Source of the DNA: Candidatus Sodaliphilus limicaballi
Lineage (GTDB): Bacteria; Bacteroidota; Bacteroidia; Bacteroidales; Muribaculaceae
Assembly (NCBI GenBank): GCA_018065815.1
Contig: JAGHSP010000220.1
Span: 1 to 13,297, forward strand
Reading direction: 5' to 3'
DNA length: 13,297 bases
A program made the position numbers and the translations under genes. This document shows positions 6,429 through 13,297 of this stretch, in pieces; the first letter of the stretch is position 1, and every line of letters starts with the position of its first letter. The notes beneath the pieces were generated by a model. The model worked only from the letters and a program-made list of their open reading frames with translations. It searched no databases and was not told where the DNA came from.

Positions 6429-9400
6429 TGCGCTGTTGTTGTTGAGTCGGTCACTACCTCGGCATTTTCTTCCTCTTTTCTTGCTGCGGGGATTGTGTCC
6501 ATGATTGTTACACGCATCGGTTTCACGCCGAAAAGCGACTTCAATGAGCTCACCTTGCGTTTCATCACAAAGCCCACGCCGGTCTCCACCACCTGGCCCT
6601 CCAGGATGCTCTCAAATCCGGTGTGGCGGAACAGGCGCACATATTTGTTGCCTGTCTCGTTGAGTGAATATTCAAATGAGATGTCGCTTATCAGGTTCTG
6701 GCCGAAGTTTTCCTCGGCGGTTGCATCGGTACTGTATTCGCCGCCCACCACAATCTTGAATCGGTCGTTGAACAGGTTCTTCGACAAGCGGTAAGAATAA
6801 CTTGTCTCGGTGCCTTTGCCGGTGCGGCCCTCATACTGGTTGATGCCGAATGACAGGTCCACTCCCTTGAGAGTCTTGGCTGCCCACGAGTTCAGCTGGG
6901 ATTGCAGGAACGAGAACAATGCCGCGCTTGCCGTGAGGCCGTTCACATTGCCCGCGCTGTTGGTGCCGGCGTATGTGTTGTAGAGCAGCATGTTGATTGC
7001 CGCCTGCGACCGTTGCACGTCGCTCATTGACTGCAATTCGTTCATCACGCCCATATCGCTCTCGGTGCTCATGTCGAAGTCGAGCTTTATCACTCCCAGA
7101 GTGCCGCCCACATTGGCCGTGATCAGGAAATCTACGAGTCGCGAGCTGCCATCGCCCTGCGACACGCTGGTCTTCACGTGCTCGGTTCCGGAGATGTTGA
7201 GCTGAGGGTTAAGCATGTCGCCGTTCCACACCACTGTGCTGCCCGAGGCTATGGTGAAGTTCTTCTGCGAGATGAGTGGCGGAGTGTAACGCACCTGGCC
7301 GCTCTCTATCGTGTAAGTGCCGGTGAGCACGTCCTTGCCCGCAAAGTCTAGCGAATATTTCAAGCGGGCGCTGCCGTCGATGCTTGCACGGTCCTTGCCA
7401 TCAGGCGAGAGGAAGGCATTGATCTTTGTGCCTTGCTGTATCACGATGTTGGCAAGGATATTTGTTGCATACGACCCCTTGGCAGTAACAAGGTTAGGTG
7501 TTCCGCCAGTGCTGTCGTTGAGATTCACGAAGGTGACCATGTTCTCATCATAGGTGGTGCCCAGGCTGTTTATCTCGTCTTGCAGCACATAGGTAATGTT
7601 GCTGCCCGAGAGCACTGTGAGGTCGGCACGCATGTTCATGTAGTTGTTGCGGCTGGTTACGCTCGCGTCTATATCGGCAAATGCTTTGCCAAACACCTCC
7701 GAGAACGTGCGCTGCTCGGCGCCTATGACTTGGATATTCTTGCCCTTGAGGGTAAGGTCTATTATCATGTTATCCATGTCCCTGAAATCTACCACGCCGT
7801 TCACGTTCACGGGATTATTGTTCATGCTCATTATGCGATAGTTGTTCAACTCCATTTTGTTGTCAACTACCGACAATTCATCGTCGCTCAACCTCAACGA
7901 GCAACCGTAACGAGGCATGACCACATAAGCCGAGTCACCCACCATCCTACCGTTGACAATGGGGTTGTCCATCGTGCCGTTCACGCTCACTTCTCCGTTG
8001 AGGTAGCCACGCAGCCGCAGCATCCTGCCGGGGATAAACGGCGATGCCTTCGACAGCGGGAAACGGTTGAGCTTCAATGCCATCGACATGGCGTTGCCTT
8101 GCGTAGCGTCGCTGAATGAACCCAGAGCCATTGCCACGTGCGACCCATCGACTATCATGTCGGCATCGATGTGCGTGCCTCCGGTCTCGGGATCTACGCC
8201 ATAAGTGGTGTTGACCGTGAAGTCGCCCTCTTTCATGCCGTTATACACGAAGTTGTTGAGGTTCAACATGCCTTTACCCTCCACGTTATGACCGTTCCAT
8301 GCCACGTCCATGTTGGCGTTAAGCACTCCGCTCATCGGGTCAAGGTTGGGCAAGAACCTTGTCCACTCTTCTATGCGCAGGTTGGCAATGTTGAGCAATA
8401 TGTCTTCGGTAGTGGCGCCTGGCACTCGCTGGGTTTTGAGTGCCACCACGCTCGAGTCGCTTTCTAGTTTCAGGTCGGCGTCTAGCATCTTGGTGCCGTA
8501 GTTGAAGTTGATGAAGTTGCCCTCGTTCATCACCCAGTTGCGGTAACCTATAATGGGCTCACGAGGGAACATCTTCATGTTCACTGCCGTGTCGGTGAGC
8601 GTGGCATTGCACCCCACTCTGTAGCCTGTCTCGTTGTGGATATTTTGCTGCGTGAGCAGGAAGTCGAGGGTAGAGCCTTTCACTCCGCCCACTACCGATA
8701 CCTGTGCAAACTCATCCCATGTGCCGGGACGGTTGCCCATGTGGGCCTTGAATGCCAGGTATTTGTTCCACTGCGTTGCTTTCAGGGCGAGCGTGTCTAT
8801 GTTGGTACCTTCCATGCTCAACGAGTGCACATACCCGTCTATGAAGATTGTGGAGTCGTTGCGCATGTCAAGTCCCACGTGCCTGAAGTCCACGCCATAC
8901 TTTTGCACATACCGCTGCACCAGTCCGTCCATGCCCATCTTCAAACCCAGGTTGAATGTGGGCAGTGCCTCTTGCAATGTGTCTATGTTGATCGACAGGT
9001 GCTTGTATTGGTGCATGGCTATGTCGGCGCTCTTCGAGAAGTAATGGATAAGCGAGTCTATGCCATGCGGTGCGTCAAATGCAACATGGTTGTCTTCGTT
9101 CTCAAATGTAGCGTGGGTTGACGTCGCGTTGGAGTTAAATGTAGCCGAGGCTTTTGCCGCCCTCAGGATATCGCCGTCGAGAACCCAGTCTAGGTCTTCG
9201 ACATCGACGTCCACGTTATACTCCTTGAGGTCCAGGTCTATGTCGCAGGTGCCCACTAGGCGGCCGCGGCCCGAGCACTCGCCTTTATAGAACCCTAGCG
9301 CATTGAGGTCGAGGTCAGCAATGTCGCCGCGGGCGTCTATCTGGTAATGACGGCCGTTGATGCTTCCTTCCACATCCACATCTACGCGGCAGTTGTCGTT

Positions 9401-11263
9401 GGCGCTTGTTATGCGGCCTGTCATCACGCCGTCGGCCATCGCCACGCGGGCATCGAGGTTCTCATACAAGTACTTGTTGCACATCACGCTAGCAAGGTCT
9501 ATCTCGGCATTCACATGTGTCGAGGGGTTCAGAAAGTCGAATCCTTTGCCTCTGAACCGCATGTCGGCAGTGAGGTTGTCTATGTCATACAGTGGCAATA
9601 TCGCCCTCACGGGGAAGCTGTTGAACGATGCGTCAAGGTCATACTCATCGGTGTTGGTGTTGAACGAACCCGTGCCCACAAGTTTGCCTGTGGAAAGTGT
9701 CATCACAGCGTCGGCAGCAATGCGGCCGTGGTCTAGTTTGGCATTGGCAGTGAGCGACATGGGCGGGAAATTCACTTCGTTTTGCATCGTCTTGTCGAGC
9801 AAGGTGGGCTTAACGAAGTTTATGTTGTCAAAGCGTGCGTCTAGCTTCACGTCACCGCTCATCGCATTGAAGCTTGTGGGGTTATATACAGTTCCGCTCA
9901 CAGTGGCATGGGCATATTTAGGAAGGTCGGCCGTGAGGGTCGTAACATCTACCCGCGATGCATTTCCGCTCAACTCGCCCTTCAACGCCAGGGGAGAATA
10001 TTGCGGAATGCCTTTGAGCACAGGAGCATACTCGGGCATGAGTTTGCTCACGTCTTGCAGGGCAATTCGCGAGTCAGTAGCCACATGGATATAGCCTTTG
10101 TTGGGATTGTCGGCAATCGACAAGTCTATGTGTGCATCAAGACTTATGTCGCTGAGCAGGGTGGCAAGTTTTGCTTTCTCCACACTTATCAGCTGGCTGT
10201 TTATCGCCACACTTGCCTCGCCACGGGTCACGGCTAGGCCGCTGCCGTTCTCGGTGAGGTCGAGCCGTCGCAAGGCAAAGTTGACGTCCGACCCGCGGTT
10301 ATACAGGCTGTCAATAGCCACGTTCAGTCCAGCCACGTCTATATACCGCATGTCTAGGCCTCGGCCTGCGAACAGCTTCGCATCTCTCTGGGCATATGCA
10401 AGCTCACCGCCCGCAAGCCTCAAGCTGTCAGCCCTTATGGTCCATGGCACGGTGTCGGCTGGGTTGCACAGCGTGTCGGCTGGCACGGGATGCGCCAATG
10501 CATACTCCCGCGCGAACCTTTCGCTCGGATATATGTATCTCACTGCGATTGTATCAATAGACAAGCATCGGGCATCGACCTTGCGGCTACCCGTATCCAC
10601 AAGGCCGTCGGCAAGCTCGGCAGCCTGCAGGTGCACCTTCAACGTGTCTATCGTGGGGAGCATGGTCATTGCATAATCCACGTTTTCTAGCTTGAGGTGG
10701 TAAGCCTGTATCTTCCAGGGAGATGATTCTGCCGTGTCACACTCGGTTACAACTTTGTCGGGATAATAGTCAAGATTTACATTTCCGCCTTTCACTGTGC
10801 CGTCAGCAAGGTTCACTGCATTATGGTCAAGATCCACGCCTATGCCCTTCACCAGGCATTGCTCTACCTGCGCCTTGAAAACCATCGACGAATCCTCGCT
10901 CACCATTCGGTAACGCGCGTCGGCAAGCGACGCTTCATCTACCTCCACATCGAGACGGAACAACGGCAGTACTGCTACTCCGGCAGTGAAGTTGCTGGCA
11001 CTCAACATCGTGTCGCGCTGCTCGTCCAGAACAAGCAGCCCGTCAACACTCACGTCGAGAGGAAACTTGATAAGCACACGATCTATCGAGATATCAAGCC
11101 CAGTCTCCTCCGATGCCCACTCGCAAGCATAATCCTTCGCAATATTCTGTACCCAAGGGATATACAGGGAAAACGGCAACAGCACAATGAGCAACAAGAG
11201 CACACCCACGGTGCCCCCCACTATGCCAGTTATATTGCTTTTGACCTTCTCTGCCATCGTCAT
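6425..11263 (-). CDS. tamB: TamB-family translocation and assembly module protein (AsmA-like, C-terminal TamB/DUF490 domain)
   Basis: Very large periplasm-spanning protein, 1612 residues against about 1260 in E. coli. Residues about 11-34 form one inner-membrane anchor (VGGTVGVLLLLIVLLPFSLY). An AsmA-like start follows (GLDISIDRVLIKFPLDVSVD), then more than 1100 residues of alternating beta-strand pattern expected for the long hydrophobic groove of this family. The C-terminal 400 residues carry TamB-domain features: VVWNGDMLNPQLNISGTEH, the segment around LDFDMSTESD, and LSKNLFNDRFKIVVGGEYS. A hydrophilic tail ends the protein. TamB works with an Omp85 partner in outer-membrane protein assembly, and AsmA-like proteins are implicated in phospholipid transport to the outer membrane. 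ATGs at 11261-11263 and 11255-11257 are both possible starts; the predicted transcription start is only about 8-14 bases upstream. It is the first gene of the cluster. Confidence 0.95.
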   Translation of the reverse strand: MTMAEKVKSNITGIVGGTVGVLLLLIVLLPFSLYIPWVQNIAKDYACEWASEETGLDISIDRVLIKFPLDVSVDGLLVLDEQRDTMLSASNFTAGVAVLPLFRLDVEVDEASLADARYRMVSEDSSMVFKAQVEQCLVKGIGVDLDHNAVNLADGTVKGGNVNLDYYPDKVVTECDTAESSPWKIQAYHLKLENVDYAMTMLPTIDTLKVHLQAAELADGLVDTGSRKVDARCLSIDTIAVRYIYPSERFAREYALAHPVPADTLCNPADTVPWTIRADSLRLAGGELAYAQRDAKLFAGRGLDMRYIDVAGLNVAIDSLYNRGSDVNFALRRLDLTENGSGLAVTRGEASVAINSQLISVEKAKLATLLSDISLDAHIDLSIADNPNKGYIHVATDSRIALQDVSKLMPEYAPVLKGIPQYSPLALKGELSGNASRVDVTTLTADLPKYAHATVSGTVYNPTSFNAMSGDVKLDARFDNINFVKPTLLDKTMQNEVNFPPMSLTANAKLDHGRIAADAVMTLSTGKLVGTGSFNTNTDEYDLDASFNSFPVRAILPLYDIDNLTADMRFRGKGFDFLNPSTHVNAEIDLASVMCNKYLYENLDARVAMADGVMTGRITSANDNCRVDVDVEGSINGRHYQIDARGDIADLDLNALGFYKGECSGRGRLVGTCDIDLDLKEYNVDVDVEDLDWVLDGDILRAAKASATFNSNATSTHATFENEDNHVAFDAPHGIDSLIHYFSKSADIAMHQYKHLSINIDTLQEALPTFNLGLKMGMDGLVQRYVQKYGVDFRHVGLDMRNDSTIFIDGYVHSLSMEGTNIDTLALKATQWNKYLAFKAHMGNRPGTWDEFAQVSVVGGVKGSTLDFLLTQQNIHNETGYRVGCNATLTDTAVNMKMFPREPIIGYRNWVMNEGNFINFNYGTKMLDADLKLESDSSVVALKTQRVPGATTEDILLNIANLRIEEWTRFLPNLDPMSGVLNANMDVAWNGHNVEGKGMLNLNNFVYNGMKEGDFTVNTTYGVDPETGGTHIDADMIVDGSHVAMALGSFSDATQGNAMSMALKLNRFPLSKASPFIPGRMLRLRGYLNGEVSVNGTMDNPIVNGRMVGDSAYVVMPRYGCSLRLSDDELSVVDNKMELNNYRIMSMNNNPVNVNGVVDFRDMDNMIIDLTLKGKNIQVIGAEQRTFSEVFGKAFADIDASVTSRNNYMNMRADLTVLSGSNITYVLQDEINSLGTTYDENMVTFVNLNDSTGGTPNLVTAKGSYATNILANIVIQQGTKINAFLSPDGKDRASIDGSARLKYSLDFAGKDVLTGTYTIESGQVRYTPPLISQKNFTIASGSTVVWNGDMLNPQLNISGTEHVKTSVSQGDGSSRLVDFLITANVGGTLGVIKLDFDMSTESDMGVMNELQSMSDVQRSQAAINMLLYNTYAGTNSAGNVNGLTASAALFSFLQSQLNSWAAKTLKGVDLSFGINQYEGRTGKGTETSYSYRLSKNLFNDRFKIVVGGEYSTDATAEENFGQNLISDISFEYSLNETGNKYVRLFRHTGFESILEGQVVETGVGFVMKRKVSSLKSLFGVKPMRVTIMDTIPAARKEEENAEVVTDSTTTAQ

Positions 11264-11277
11264 TAAATTCTAAAATG

Positions 11278-11308
11278 CAAATATAATAATAATCTGCGAC
11301 AACACAAA
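11278..11308 (-). promoter_or_regulatory. Promoter of the tamB operon
   Basis: On the minus strand TTTG (11305-11308) is followed after exactly 19 bases by TATATTTG (11278-11285), an excellent match to the Bacteroidota -33/-7 promoter (TTTG, about 19-21 bases, TAnnTTTG). The transcription start should fall near 11271, leaving an unusually short leader before the tamB ATG. Confidence 0.85.
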
Positions 11309-11367
11309 GCATCTTGCACAAAAACTCCCCGCGCCCGCACGAAAACACAAAGAAAAGCACCACAGCA

Positions 11368-11393
11368 CCCCCGCAGTCCGCCCCCGCAGTCCG
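11368..11393. repeat. Two tandem copies of a 13-bp GC-rich unit
   Basis: CCCCCGCAGTCCG is repeated exactly twice (11368-11380 and 11381-11393), and CCCC then starts a third, broken unit. It lies between the tatC stop and the tamB promoter, in a region otherwise rich in A and C on the plus strand. Confidence 0.85.
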
Positions 11394-11401
11394 CCCCTGT
11401 G

Positions 11402-11421
11402 TCGTGCGCATCAGCGCACGA
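11402..11421. other. Strong hairpin between tatC and tamB
   Basis: TCGTGCGC (11402-11409) and GCGCACGA (11414-11421) form a perfect 8-bp GC-rich stem with an ATCA loop. No T-tract follows on either strand, so it is not a standard intrinsic terminator. It lies about 105 bases after tatC and 94 bases before the tamB -33 box on the minus strand. It may end or stabilise the tatAC transcript, or bind a regulator. Confidence 0.6.
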
Positions 11422-11468
11422 AAGCACACAACAATCACCCAGCATCACAGACATTTGCAACGCCACGC

Positions 11469-11502
11469 TTAAAGCAATACTTCACATAAAAAGTTAAAGC
11501 AA
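11469..11502. repeat. 9-bp direct repeat after tatC
   Basis: TTAAAGCAA occurs at 11469-11477 and 11494-11502, separated by 16 bases, in the AT-rich stretch just after the tatC stop. No function is assigned. The rest of the 262-base gap to tamB holds the hairpin, the tandem repeat and the tamB promoter listed separately; no gene is seen in it. Confidence 0.5.
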
Positions 11503-11525
11503 CGGTTTATTATGGTATCGGGCAA

Positions 11526-12332
11526 TTACTCCTCTTCGGCAGGAGCAGGTTTCACAAGCAAAGCGCTCATCTCATACAGGCAGTATATCGGCACAAACAC
11601 CACGATAGTCGAGAAGATGTCGCCAGGCGTGATAAACGCCGCCACAATCAGCAGTGCAACGACGGCATGACGGCGGAACTTGGAGAAAAAATCACGGTGA
11701 AGCACACCCATCTTGCCCAGCATCCACGCCACAAGCGGGAACTCAAACACCAAGCCCATCAGGAATATAAGACTCAAAAACGTGTCCATGTAGCTATCGA
11801 GCGAAACCTGGTTGGGCACCAACTCGCTCACATGGTAATCGGCAAGGAAGCGCAGCGACACAGGGAACACGATGAAATACCCCATCGCCACACCCAAGAA
11901 AAACATCAGGTTGCCCGCTAGGAACGCGCGACGAGCACCGCGCTTCTCGTTGGGATACAACGCCGGCTCCACAAACGTCCACAGCAGATATATGACTGCC
12001 GGGAACGAAAACACCAGTGCCAGCCAGAACGACGTGGTCATGTGAACCATGAATTGCGATGTCAATTCTATGTTTATCAAGCCGACATGATACCCGTCGG
12101 TTGTCAATTCCGGACAACCAGGCACGATTGATGCTATTTTCGACAATACACGATACAGCACAAAGTTCCCGTCGCAAGGGGCAAGGATAACGCTGTCAAA
12201 CATTGACGGCATTGCCACAAAAAAACCGATCATGGTGACTGCCAGCAGCACCACAATCTTAATAAGCACCGAGCGCAACGCATCTAGGTGCTCCCAGAAC
12301 GACATTTCAGGAAGATTCCCTTCGGTATCCAT
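11526..12332 (-). CDS. tatC: Sec-independent protein translocase subunit TatC
   Basis: Polytopic inner-membrane receptor of the twin-arginine translocase, which exports folded proteins. The start MSFWEHLDALRSVLIK (10-25) is typical of the family, and six membrane segments can be traced. The signal-binding residues match E. coli TatC: Phe120 and Glu129 in FVEPALYPNEKR correspond to Phe94 and Glu103, Glu197 in VFEFP corresponds to Glu170, and Asp238 in ITPGDIF corresponds to Asp211. The first periplasmic loop (about 42-95) contains two cysteines (53 and 73) that could form a disulfide (inference). The C terminus is a short acidic tail (APAEEE). It starts at ATG 12330-12332, 37 bases after the tatA stop, and is probably cotranscribed with tatA. 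Downstream lies a gap of about 260 bases before tamB. Confidence 0.98.
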   Translation of the reverse strand: MDTEGNLPEMSFWEHLDALRSVLIKIVVLLAVTMIGFFVAMPSMFDSVILAPCDGNFVLYRVLSKIASIVPGCPELTTDGYHVGLINIELTSQFMVHMTTSFWLALVFSFPAVIYLLWTFVEPALYPNEKRGARRAFLAGNLMFFLGVAMGYFIVFPVSLRFLADYHVSELVPNQVSLDSYMDTFLSLIFLMGLVFEFPLVAWMLGKMGVLHRDFFSKFRRHAVVALLIVAAFITPGDIFSTIVVFVPIYCLYEMSALLVKPAPAEEE

Positions 12333-12369
12333 TTCCTAACCAACGGAAATATTTGTCAATATCCGGCAA

Positions 12370-12597
12370 TTATTGCTTCTTTTCCTCGCGCTTGCGATTA
12401 AGCTCATCCAGTTCGCTATCGCTCTTGTTGATATCGTCTTGGATTTCATTCATCCCCTGCTTGAAGCTCTTAACGCCCTTGCCAAGACCCTTCATCAGTT
12501 CAGGGATCTTCTTGCCGCCGAACAGCAGCAGCACAACCACCACAATGAGAATTATTTCAGTAGTCCCAAAGAAACCGCAAAGTATAAAATTAAGCAT
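12370..12597 (-). CDS. tatA: Twin-arginine translocase subunit TatA
   Basis: Pore-forming small subunit of the Tat translocase. The 75 residues have the standard order: a short periplasmic start (MLNFILCGFFGTTE), one transmembrane helix (about 14-26, IILIVVVVLLLFG), the hinge FGGKKIPEL (26-34), an amphipathic helix (LMKGLGKGVKSFKQGMNE) and a charged tail (DELNRKREEKKQ). It is TatA/E-like rather than TatB-like by length and tail. No separate TatB is present; many Bacteroidota appear to run a two-component TatA-TatC system. It starts at ATG 12595-12597 without a clear Shine-Dalgarno sequence, has its own promoter about 30 bases upstream, and is followed by tatC after 37 bases. Confidence 0.97.
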   Translation of the reverse strand: MLNFILCGFFGTTEIILIVVVVLLLFGGKKIPELMKGLGKGVKSFKQGMNEIQDDINKSDSELDELNRKREEKKQ

Positions 12598-12627
12598 AAT
12601 ATTATCCGTTTAATAGTTTTAATTGTG

Positions 12628-12658
12628 CAAATATACAAAATTCCCCCCACACCGCAAG
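12628..12658 (-). promoter_or_regulatory. Promoter of tatA-tatC
   Basis: On the minus strand CTTG (12655-12658) is followed after 19 bases by TATATTTG (12628-12635), matching the Bacteroidota promoter with the TTG core at -33. The spacer contains a run of G (GTGTGGGGGG). The start would be near 12621, giving a leader of about 24 bases. Confidence 0.8.
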
Positions 12659-12800
12659 CACACGGCATTGCTTTTTTATCCACACCAGCCAAATAATCCC
12701 TCACTCTGCCGAGCAAAAAATAACAAAATCTACTGCAAACTAGCCGGTCTTGCACCCAAATGGTATTTCATTCTAACGAGTGTAGCGAGTTTCATTTTAG

Positions 12801-12813
12801 GCGGAACAGCCGC
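12801..12813 (+). other. Small hairpin followed by T5
   Basis: GCGG (12801-12804) and CCGC (12810-12813) enclose AACAG, followed on the plus strand by ATTTTTCG. The stem is only 4 bp, so this is a weak terminator-like element. It sits just before a stronger one at 12823-12841. Confidence 0.3.
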
Positions 12814-12822
12814 ATTTTTCGA

Positions 12823-12852
12823 GGTAATGGCAGCCATTACCATTTTCTTTTT
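12823..12852 (+). terminator. Terminator-like hairpin on the plus strand with no assigned gene
   Basis: GGTAATGGC (12823-12831) and GCCATTACC (12833-12841) are perfect inverted arms around one A, so about 8 bp of stem with a 3-base loop. ATTTTCTTTTT follows on the plus strand, a good U-tract. On the minus strand the following bases are A-rich, so it does not serve the 98-residue gene that ends at 12877. The 279-base gap (12598-12876) around it holds no gene I can support. Confidence 0.5.
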
Positions 12853-12876
12853 CCGTTCTCGGATCATTGCACCTAG

Positions 12877-13173
12877 TCACAGGAACCAACCCGTGATTTT
12901 ATAAGCCACCTTCTCCACCCAGCGCAAAGGATAGTTGATATCCACGTCGCGAGTGTGAGCACGCATGATGCGCAGTTTGTAGAACAGGTTGTGAAGCACC
13001 CACTCGGCTACCATCGATTCGTTCGTGCGGTTCATCAGCACAGGATTCGACGGATAACGCCTGCGCAACTCGTTGAGCACCTTAACCATATCCTGACGCT
13101 CTGTCACGCAGTATGATCCTTCCACGTGTATGTTGGTCTGCGATAGCGTGGTTCCTTCGATTATCTTTTTCAT
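12877..13173 (-). CDS. Conserved-looking hypothetical protein, 98 aa
   Basis: The function is not recognised. The protein is soluble-looking, without a signal peptide. The middle is basic (LNELRRRYPSNPVLMNRTNE) and the second half is rich in aromatics and histidine (MVAEWVLHNLFYKLRIMRAH, then TRDVDINYPLRW). The pattern MVAEWxxHNLxY...RxHTxDVDxN recalls a family of short hypothetical proteins found in Bacteroidota and Firmicutes; this is from memory and no role is known to me. It starts at ATG 13171-13173 and ends in TGA. It has its own promoter at 13198-13228, separate from the tat genes downstream. The clear promoter and the strand-consistent context support a real gene. Confidence 0.8.
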   Translation of the reverse strand: MKKIIEGTTLSQTNIHVEGSYCVTERQDMVKVLNELRRRYPSNPVLMNRTNESMVAEWVLHNLFYKLRIMRAHTRDVDINYPLRWVEKVAYKITGWFL

Positions 13174-13197
13174 GACTCTTCATTTTATTTCAAGCTA

Positions 13198-13228
13198 CAA
13201 ATATACCGCCTTTAATGCAAACACACAA
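13198..13228 (-). promoter_or_regulatory. Promoter of the 98-residue protein gene
   Basis: On the minus strand TTG (13226-13228) is followed after 20 bases by TATATTTG (13198-13205). The -7 box is identical to those before tatA and tamB. The start would be near 13191, giving a leader of about 20 bases. Nothing else is recognised in the last 70 bases of the window. Confidence 0.75.
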
Positions 13229-13297
13229 CCCTGCTCGCATTTATTTTATGCATGAGAGAAAAATTTCCCCCATTACTGTTGCACATTAATTATAAAT

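Noticed and set aside
7433..8119. Long plus-strand open frame inside tamB
   Set aside because: It mirrors tamB codons on the opposite strand, is rich in His and Val as antisense frames of this composition are, and has no promoter or recognisable domain.
12552..12755. Minus-strand small frame with a hydrophobic end overlapping the tatA start
   Set aside because: It overlaps the tatA promoter and start in another frame; the hydrophobic run comes from AT-rich leader sequence.
12767..12800. Repeated TTTCATT around ACGAGTGTAGCGAG as a possible mobile element end
   Set aside because: The repeats are too short, there is no transposase and no target duplication is visible.
12623..12904. Plus-strand open frame across the gap right of tatA
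   Set aside because: It has no recognisable domain, overlaps the tatA promoter on the other strand and runs through the terminator-like hairpins into the 98-residue gene.

Overview
The window looks like a chromosomal segment of a Bacteroidales-type Bacteroidota bacterium. The reasons are the promoters (a TATATTTG -7 box preceded by a TTG-type -33 box about 19-20 bases away), the near absence of Shine-Dalgarno sequences, a lipoprotein-type Omp85 partner of TamB, a TatA/TatC pair without a visible TatB, and a small lipoprotein with a Lys-Asp motif after its acylated cysteine. The genus cannot be fixed from the sequence alone; a Muribaculaceae- or Prevotellaceae-like gut organism is a guess.

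Layout. The left edge (2-1402, + strand) holds most of a DNA methyltransferase with an N-terminal XRE-type helix-turn-helix; its first codons lie outside the window. It converges on a minus-strand gene for a tiny acidic lipoprotein (1545-1754), and a hairpin at 1430-1466 between them can terminate both. From 11263 down to 1979 the minus strand carries a four-gene cluster: a TamB/AsmA-like giant protein (1612 aa), a TamL-type outer-membrane Omp85 lipoprotein overlapping it by ATGA, a patatin-like lipase 14 bases later, and an exported tyrosine-phosphatase-fold protein 38 bases after that. One strong promoter precedes tamB, no clear promoter lies in the internal gaps, and a hairpin with a T-tract follows the last gene, so this is probably one operon. 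Further right are tatA (12370-12597) and tatC (11526-12332), also on the minus strand with their own promoter, and then a conserved-looking 98-residue protein of unknown function (12877-13173), again with its own promoter.

Functional theme. Apart from the methyltransferase and the two small proteins, the window concerns the cell envelope. Tat exports folded proteins across the inner membrane. TamB and its outer-membrane partner span the periplasm and are linked in other bacteria to outer-membrane protein assembly and phospholipid transport. The patatin and the phosphatase are candidate lipid- or phosphate-processing enzymes in the same transcription unit. No IS element, CRISPR array, tRNA, rRNA or clear phage gene was seen. 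The window is mostly ordinary core genome; the points most worth checking are the TAM-lipase-phosphatase operon, the XRE-methyltransferase fusion with an altered motif IV, and a gene-free hairpin region at 12790-12855.
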